Shown here: one piece after another, positions 48,792 through 56,144 of the stretch
Numbering within the stretch: the first letter of the stretch is position 1
Layout: each line of letters opens with the position of its first letter
Source: Lachnospiraceae bacterium
GTDB lineage: Bacteria > Bacillota > Clostridia > Lachnospirales > Lachnospiraceae
Assembly (NCBI GenBank): GCA_024684675.1
Contig: JAIKWO010000107.1
Span: 1 to 56,144 of the forward strand
Length of the DNA: 56,144 bases
Direction of reading: 5' to 3'
Position numbers and translations under genes: made by a program
The notes under the pieces: model-generated
The model's database searches: none
Seen by the model: the letters and a program-made list of their open reading frames with translations, nothing else
Told to the model about the DNA's origin: nothing

Positions 48792-49004
48792 ATGGAAACT
48801 TTTACAATCAATGATGAATTTATAAAACTCGGCCAGGTGCTTAAAGCTGCAGGTCTTTGCGGTAGCGGTGTTGATGCAAAATATGCGATCATTGAAGGAA
48901 ATGTAAAAGTAAACGGTGTCCAAGAATTGCAACGCGGTAAAAAAATAAGACCCGGTGATGTTGTTGAATTTAACGGAAAACAGATCAGGATTGAAAGTAA
49001 GTAA
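48792..49004 (+). CDS. yaaA: S4-domain RNA-binding protein YaaA
   Basis: 'EFIKLGQVLKAAGLCGSGVDAKYAIIEGNVKVNGVQELQRGKKIRPGDVVEF'. Confidence 0.92.
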   Translation: METFTINDEFIKLGQVLKAAGLCGSGVDAKYAIIEGNVKVNGVQELQRGKKIRPGDVVEFNGKQIRIESK

Positions 49005-50089
49005 TGATCATCAATTCACTTGAATTATCCAACTTCAGAAATTATAGATCATTAAATATCAATTTTGATCACGGAACCAATATTCTATATGGTGATAACG
49101 CACAAGGAAAAACCAATATTCTTGAAGCGATTTATCTTTCTGCTACAACAAAATCGCATCGCGGAACAAAAGATGCGGATATGATCCGTTTTCATGAAGA
49201 AGAGTCTCATATCAGAACTTATCTTCAAAAAGAAGAAATGGATTATAAGATCGATATGCATCTTCGAAAATCAAGATCAAAAGGAATTGCGATCAACGGA
49301 CAGAAGATCAAAAAAGCAGCAGATCTGTTAGGAATAATGAATGTTGTTCTGTTTTCTCCGGAAGACTTAAGTATTGTAAAAGAAGGACCTTCCGAAAGGC
49401 GACGTTTTGTGGATATGGAGCTATGCCAGCTTGATCCATTTTATTTATATAATCTGAATCACTACAACAAAACGGTTAATCAAAGAAACAAGCTTTTAAA
49501 AGATATTGTACAAAACCCATCCTTAAAAGAAACATTATTGATCTGGGATCAGCAGCTTATTTCGTATGGTAGTAAGATCATTGAGAGACGTATGAATTTT
49601 ACGGATCAGCTGAATTCCATCATTCATGATATTCATTACAAATTAACCGGTGAAAAAGAAGACCTTGTGATCCGTTATGAACCTGATGTTTCAATTGAAA
49701 CATTTGAAAATAAATGTTTGTCCCGCAGAGAAAAGGACATCGCGTTAAAGCAGACAACAACCGGTCCGCATCGTGATGATTTTTCATTTTATGTAGGGAA
49801 TATCGATATCAGAAAATTCGGATCTCAGGGACAGCAAAGAACGGCGGCACTTTCATTAAAGCTGTCGGAGATAGAACTTGTAAAAAAGATTGCAAAAACC
49901 ACACCCGTCTTACTTTTGGATGATGTTTTATCGGAACTTGATTCAAACAGACAAAACTATCTTCTAAACAGTATAGGTGATGTACAGACGATTATCACCT
50001 GTACGGGACTTGATGATTTTATCAATAATCGTTTTCAGATCAATAAGATTTTCAAAGTAACGGAAGGAATCGTTACCGGAGAGAATTAA
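49004..50089 (+). CDS. recF: DNA replication/repair protein RecF
   Basis: 'LSNFRNYRSLNINF...LYGDNAQGKTNILEAIY', 'FGSQGQQRTAALSLKLSEIEL', 'LLLDDVLSELDSNRQ'. Confidence 0.97.
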   Translation: MIINSLELSNFRNYRSLNINFDHGTNILYGDNAQGKTNILEAIYLSATTKSHRGTKDADMIRFHEEESHIRTYLQKEEMDYKIDMHLRKSRSKGIAINGQKIKKAADLLGIMNVVLFSPEDLSIVKEGPSERRRFVDMELCQLDPFYLYNLNHYNKTVNQRNKLLKDIVQNPSLKETLLIWDQQLISYGSKIIERRMNFTDQLNSIIHDIHYKLTGEKEDLVIRYEPDVSIETFENKCLSRREKDIALKQTTTGPHRDDFSFYVGNIDIRKFGSQGQQRTAALSLKLSEIELVKKIAKTTPVLLLDDVLSELDSNRQNYLLNSIGDVQTIITCTGLDDFINNRFQINKIFKVTEGIVTGEN

Positions 50090-50103
50090 TTTTCGGATTC
50101 TGA

Positions 50104-52056
<1,953 letters not shown>

Positions 52057-52091
52057 GGAGATATTCTTACCTATCCGTTGGAGGAAACACA

Positions 52092-54662
52092 GTGGAAGAT
52101 ACAATATTTGACAAAGTCCACGAAGTAGATCTAAGAAAAACGATGGAAAGTTCCTACATCGACTATGCAATGAGTGTTATCGCATCTCGTGCATTACCCG
52201 ATGTAAGGGATGGTTTAAAACCGGTACAGAGAAGAGTTCTCTACTCTATGGTGGAACTTGGCAATACACCCGATAAGCCGCACAGAAAAAGTGCACGTAT
52301 CGTCGGTGATACAATGGGTAAATATCACCCGCACGGTGACAGTTCCATCTATGGCTCGTTAGTTAACATGGCGCAGCCCTGGTCGATGAACCATGTACTC
52401 GTCGACGGTCATGGCAACTTCGGTTCCGTTGACGGTGACGGTGCGGCGGCAATGCGTTATACCGAAGCAAGACTTTCCAAAATCTCTCTGGAGATGATCG
52501 CGGATATTAATAAAAACACCGTTGATTTTGCGCCGAACTTTGATGAGACGGAAAAAGAACCCGTTGTGCTTCCGAGCCGTTTTCCGAATCTGCTTGTAAA
52601 CGGAACGACCGGTATTGCCGTAGGTATGGCGACCAACATTCCTCCGCATAATCTTCGCGAAGTGATCGCTGCGGTTGTCAAAATCATTGACAATCAGGTA
52701 ACGGAGGACAGAGAGACAGAGATTGAAGAGTTACTTGATATCGTGAAAGCTCCCGATTTTCCGACAGGCGGTGTGATCCTTGGAACAAGAGGAAGCGAAG
52801 AAGCTTACAGAACAGGACGCGGTAAAGTAAAAGTCAGAGCGGTAACGGATATTGAGACACTTCCGAACGGAAAGAACCAGATCATCGTTTCGGAACTGCC
52901 TTATCTTGTTAATAAAGCAAAATTGATCGAAAAGATTGCGGAACTGCATCGCGATAAGAAGATCGATGGAATTACGGATCTTCGTGATGAATCCGATCGT
53001 GACGGTATGCGTATCGTGATCGAACTTCGGAGAGACGCGAACGCAAATGTCATCTTAAATCAGCTCTACAAACATACGCAGATGCAGGATACATTCGGTA
53101 TCATCATGCTGGCACTTGTCAACAATGAGCCGAAGATCTTGAATATCCTTGATATGCTGAAGCTTTACCTGCTTCATCAGAAGGATGTCGTTACCAGAAG
53201 AACAAAATACGATCTCAATAAAGCGGAAGAGCGTGATCATATCTTACAGGGATTATTGATCGCACTCGATAACATCGACGAAGTGATCGCGATCATCAGA
53301 GGCAGCGCCAATACGCAGGCGGCAAAAGATGCGTTGATGGAGCGTTTCGGTCTAACCGATCCGCAGGCGCAGGCGATCGTTGATATGCGTTTGAAGACAC
53401 TGACCGGCTTAGAGCGCGAAAAGATTGAGAATGAGCACCAGGAACTCTTAAAGAAGATCGAAGAATTAAAGTTGATCCTTGCCGATGAAAAAGTTCTCCT
53501 TGGTGTAATTCGTACAGAGATCATGACGATCTCTGATAAATACGGTGTCGACAGAAAGAGCAAGATTGGATTTGACGCATATGATATTTCCATGGAAGAT
53601 CTGATCCCGAAGGAAAACACCGTGATCGCACTTACAAACCTCGGATATATCAAACGCATGACGGTTGATAATTTCAAGAGCCAGAACCGTGGAGGTAAGG
53701 GCATCAAAGGCATGCAGACCATCGAAGATGATTTCATCGAAGATCTTCTGATGACAACAACGCACAATTATCTGATGTTCTTTACGAATTTCGGTCGTGT
53801 ATACAGAATGAAGGCGTACGAGATCCCCGAAGCGAGCAGAACCGCGCGCGGAACGGCGATCGTGAATCTCCTTCAGCTCAATCCGGAAGAAAAGATCAGC
53901 GCGATGATCCCCGTTCAGTCCTTCTCCGAAGAGAAGAATCTGTTTATGGTCACTGCAAAGGGTATCGTTAAGAAAACATCTATTCAGGAATACAGTCATA
54001 TCAGAAAGAACGGTCTGAATGCGATCAATCTTCGTGATGATGATGAGCTGATTGAAGTAAAAACAACCGATGCCGAAACGATCATCTATCTGGTAACGCA
54101 GAAAGGTATGTGTATCGCATTTAAAGAGACTGATGTCAGAAGAACGGGTCGTGCATCCATGGGTGTCATCGGTATGCACTTAAATAAAGATGACAGGATC
54201 GTCGGCATGCAGCTCGATCACCAGGGTGATTCCCTTCTGATCGTATCCGCAAACGGTATGGGTAAGAGAACGGAATTATCCGAATTTAATATCCAGAACC
54301 GTGGTGGGAAAGGTGTGAAATGCTACAAGATCACGGAGAAGACCGGTGATGTAGTCGGCATCAAAGCGGTAAACGACGAGCATGAGATCATGATGATCAC
54401 GACAGGCGGTATCATTATTCAGATCAGAATGGCGGATGTTTCGGTCTTAAAGAGGATTACATCGGGTGTTAAACTGATCAACCTTGATAAAGACGTTACG
54501 GTTGCTAAGATTGCAAAAGTACGTGAGAAAGTATCCAACGGAGATCAGGAATTTGACAACGTGGAAGATGCAATGGAGGAGATTCCTGAAGACGAGCGTG
54601 GCGGTATCATTGATGACGATGATGAAGAAGTAACGCTGCCCGTTGAAGAAGACGAAGAGTAG
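52092..54662 (+). CDS. gyrA: DNA gyrase subunit A
   Basis: '[33 protein letters not shown]', '[19 protein letters not shown]', GyrA box-like '[11 protein letters not shown]'; acidic C-terminal tail. Confidence 0.98.
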   Translation: MEDTIFDKVHEVDLRKTMESSYIDYAMSVIASRALPDVRDGLKPVQRRVLYSMVELGNTPDKPHRKSARIVGDTMGKYHPHGDSSIYGSLVNMAQPWSMNHVLVDGHGNFGSVDGDGAAAMRYTEARLSKISLEMIADINKNTVDFAPNFDETEKEPVVLPSRFPNLLVNGTTGIAVGMATNIPPHNLREVIAAVVKIIDNQVTEDRETEIEELLDIVKAPDFPTGGVILGTRGSEEAYRTGRGKVKVRAVTDIETLPNGKNQIIVSELPYLVNKAKLIEKIAELHRDKKIDGITDLRDESDRDGMRIVIELRRDANANVILNQLYKHTQMQDTFGIIMLALVNNEPKILNILDMLKLYLLHQKDVVTRRTKYDLNKAEERDHILQGLLIALDNIDEVIAIIRGSANTQAAKDALMERFGLTDPQAQAIVDMRLKTLTGLEREKIENEHQELLKKIEELKLILADEKVLLGVIRTEIMTISDKYGVDRKSKIGFDAYDISMEDLIPKENTVIALTNLGYIKRMTVDNFKSQNRGGKGIKGMQTIEDDFIEDLLMTTTHNYLMFFTNFGRVYRMKAYEIPEASRTARGTAIVNLLQLNPEEKISAMIPVQSFSEEKNLFMVTAKGIVKKTSIQEYSHIRKNGLNAINLRDDDELIEVKTTDAETIIYLVTQKGMCIAFKETDVRRTGRASMGVIGMHLNKDDRIVGMQLDHQGDSLLIVSANGMGKRTELSEFNIQNRGGKGVKCYKITEKTGDVVGIKAVNDEHEIMMITTGGIIIQIRMADVSVLKRITSGVKLINLDKDVTVAKIAKVREKVSNGDQEFDNVEDAMEEIPEDERGGIIDDDDEEVTLPVEEDEE

Positions 54663-54675
54663 TTATTATCAACAG

Positions 54676-54707
54676 GATGCGAAAGGGATGAGGGGCCCTT
54701 TCGCATC
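54676..54707 (+). terminator. Perfect 12-bp hairpin between gyrA and antiporter gene (terminator-like but no U-tract)
   Basis: GATGCGAAAGGG-atgagggg-CCCTTTCGCATC. Confidence 0.5.
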
Positions 54708-54729
54708 TATGATTATGAAAGGATTTATC

Positions 54730-55905
54730 ATGGAAGCGTATTTGGTATTCAGAGACCTGGCGATCATTATCATCGCCGCAAAATTTATGGCGATCGTTGC
54801 ACGTAAATGTAAAGCGCCGCAGGTAGTAGGTGAGATCCTGGCGGGTCTCATTATCGGTCCTTGTCTTTTGGGATTCGTGCAGCAAACTGATTTTCTCACA
54901 CAGATGGCAGAGATCGGTGTAATCCTTTTGATGTTCTCAGCCGGACTGGAGACAGACTTAAAGGAACTCTTAAAAACCGGACCGATCGCATTTTTGATCG
55001 CTTGTTGCGGTGTTTTTATTCCGCTTGTTTGCGGTGCGATACTGTATTTTTGTTTTTACGGGACTCAGCCGTGGGGTAGCGATGGCTTTTATAAAGCAGT
55101 CTTTATGGGCACGATCCTAACGGCGACATCTGTCAGCATCACGGTTCAGTCATTAAAAGAGATGGGCAAGCTGAAAGGAAAAGTCGGAACGACGATCTTA
55201 AGCGCCGCGATCATCGATGATATCATCGGCATCATCGTTCTGACATTTGTTATCGGATTTAAGAATCCGGATTCCGACCCGATGCTTGTGATCGTTCATA
55301 CGGTTCTGTTCTTTGTATTTTCGATCGTAGTCGGATTCATTGCTTATCATGTATTTAAATGGGTTGATAAGCGCTATCCACATACGAGACGTATCCCGAT
55401 CGCCGGTCTGGCGTTTTGTCTTGCAATGGCATATGTTGCGGAAGAGTACTTTGGGATTGCTGATATCACCGGTGCATATTTTGCCGGGATCATCTTATGC
55501 TCATTGAAGGACTCTGATTACATTGATGAAAAGATGGATATCAATTCCTATATGCTGTTTGGCCCGATCTTCTTTGCGAGCATCGGCTTAAAGACCAATA
55601 TCAGTAATCTTGATATGGATATCCTGCTGTTCTCGATCGGATTTGTAGTGGTAGGCCTTTTGAGCAAGATCATCGGATGCGGTCTGATGGGTAAACTGTG
55701 TCGATTCTCCAATCAAGATGCTTTGAAGATCGGCGTCGGCATGATGACGCGAGGTGAAGTAGCATTGATCGTGTCGCAAAAAGGATTGTCGGTCGGAATG
55801 ATGGAGCCGGTATATTTTACATCAGTTATCCTGCTGATCATCGTTTCATCCATATCGACACCGATCATCTTAAAGATCTTATATTCAAAAAATCCGGAAG
55901 ACTGA
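54730..55905 (+). CDS. CPA2-type cation:proton antiporter (Kef/NapA-like)
   Basis: 'CKAPQVVGEILAGLIIGPCLLGF', 'AEIGVILLMFSAGLETDLKEL', 'LSAAIIDDIIGIIVLTFVIG', 'MMTRGEVALIVSQKG'; start at MEAYLVFRD. Confidence 0.9.
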   Translation: MEAYLVFRDLAIIIIAAKFMAIVARKCKAPQVVGEILAGLIIGPCLLGFVQQTDFLTQMAEIGVILLMFSAGLETDLKELLKTGPIAFLIACCGVFIPLVCGAILYFCFYGTQPWGSDGFYKAVFMGTILTATSVSITVQSLKEMGKLKGKVGTTILSAAIIDDIIGIIVLTFVIGFKNPDSDPMLVIVHTVLFFVFSIVVGFIAYHVFKWVDKRYPHTRRIPIAGLAFCLAMAYVAEEYFGIADITGAYFAGIILCSLKDSDYIDEKMDINSYMLFGPIFFASIGLKTNISNLDMDILLFSIGFVVVGLLSKIIGCGLMGKLCRFSNQDALKIGVGMMTRGEVALIVSQKGLSVGMMEPVYFTSVILLIIVSSISTPIILKILYSKNPED

Positions 55906-55916
55906 TCGAAAAAAGA

Positions 55917-55944
55917 AAGGCGAGAGGAATGCTCCTCTCGCCTT
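55917..55944. terminator. Intrinsic (bidirectional) terminator
   Basis: AAGGCGAGAGGA-atgc-TCCTCTCGCCTT, 12-bp perfect stem. Confidence 0.82.
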
Positions 55945-56000
55945 AATTGTTATATTAGAGTGTAAACAACACTCCTCAGAAAAGAAGGGTAAAAAAAAGA

Positions 56001-56073
56001 TGCGCGATCAGGGGTTCGAACCCTGGACACCCTGATTAAGAGTCAGGTGCTCTGCCAGCTGAGCTAATCGCGC
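56001..56073 (-). tRNA. tRNA-Lys(CUU)
   Basis: GCGCGAT..CCTGA-CTCTTAA-TCAGG..CAGGGTTCGAACCCCTG-ATCGCGC-A; anticodon CTT; T-run immediately downstream; boundaries good to about 1 nt. Confidence 0.94.
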
Positions 56074-56144
56074 ATTTGCACTGTATTGATTTACAACGCA
56101 AGAATGATTATAGTATAATATCATTTAGTTTGCAAGGACTTTTT

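Overview
This is a chromosomal window from a low-GC, flagellated Gram-positive bacterium. Gene content (DUF6240, DUF5702, DUF3881, DUF6382-FHA and TadZ-like proteins) suggests a Lachnospiraceae-type Clostridia; that is inference. The window contains the replication origin. The right part runs mnmG-mnmE-jag-yidC-yidD-rnpA-rpmH | oriC | dnaA-dnaN-yaaA-recF-gyrB-gyrA, with genes diverging from oriC. Leftwards are rsmG, an alpha/beta hydrolase, a DegS/DegU-like two-component pair, a parS cluster, parA, parB, a DUF4446 protein, an HD-domain protein, serS, a DUF3881 protein, tRNA-Arg(CCU) and a chemotaxis receptor. Next is a flagellin locus (DUF6240 protein, flagellin, FliS), followed directly by a compact Tad/Flp-type pilus cluster of 11 genes including the FHA protein (two A24 prepilin peptidases, TadZ, TadA, TadB, TadC, Flp1 pilin, DUF5702 protein, two TadE-like pseudopilins, FHA protein). 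The left edge holds murG, glgX, dacA, trmB and a split Mrp-type cation/proton antiporter operon. I see no CRISPR array, transposon, prophage or obvious defence island. The most interesting signals are: (i) a TadE-like pseudopilin with two tandem Cys/His cassettes and an unusually long N-terminal leader; (ii) a GTACTAGA motif found at the Tad promoter and twice, inverted, upstream of the flagellin operon; (iii) a large repeat-containing DUF6240 protein coupled to flagellin; (iv) convergent gene pairs that share palindromic stop codons; and (v) the parS cluster and DnaA-box layout. All calls are by eye from the sequence; no database search was run.
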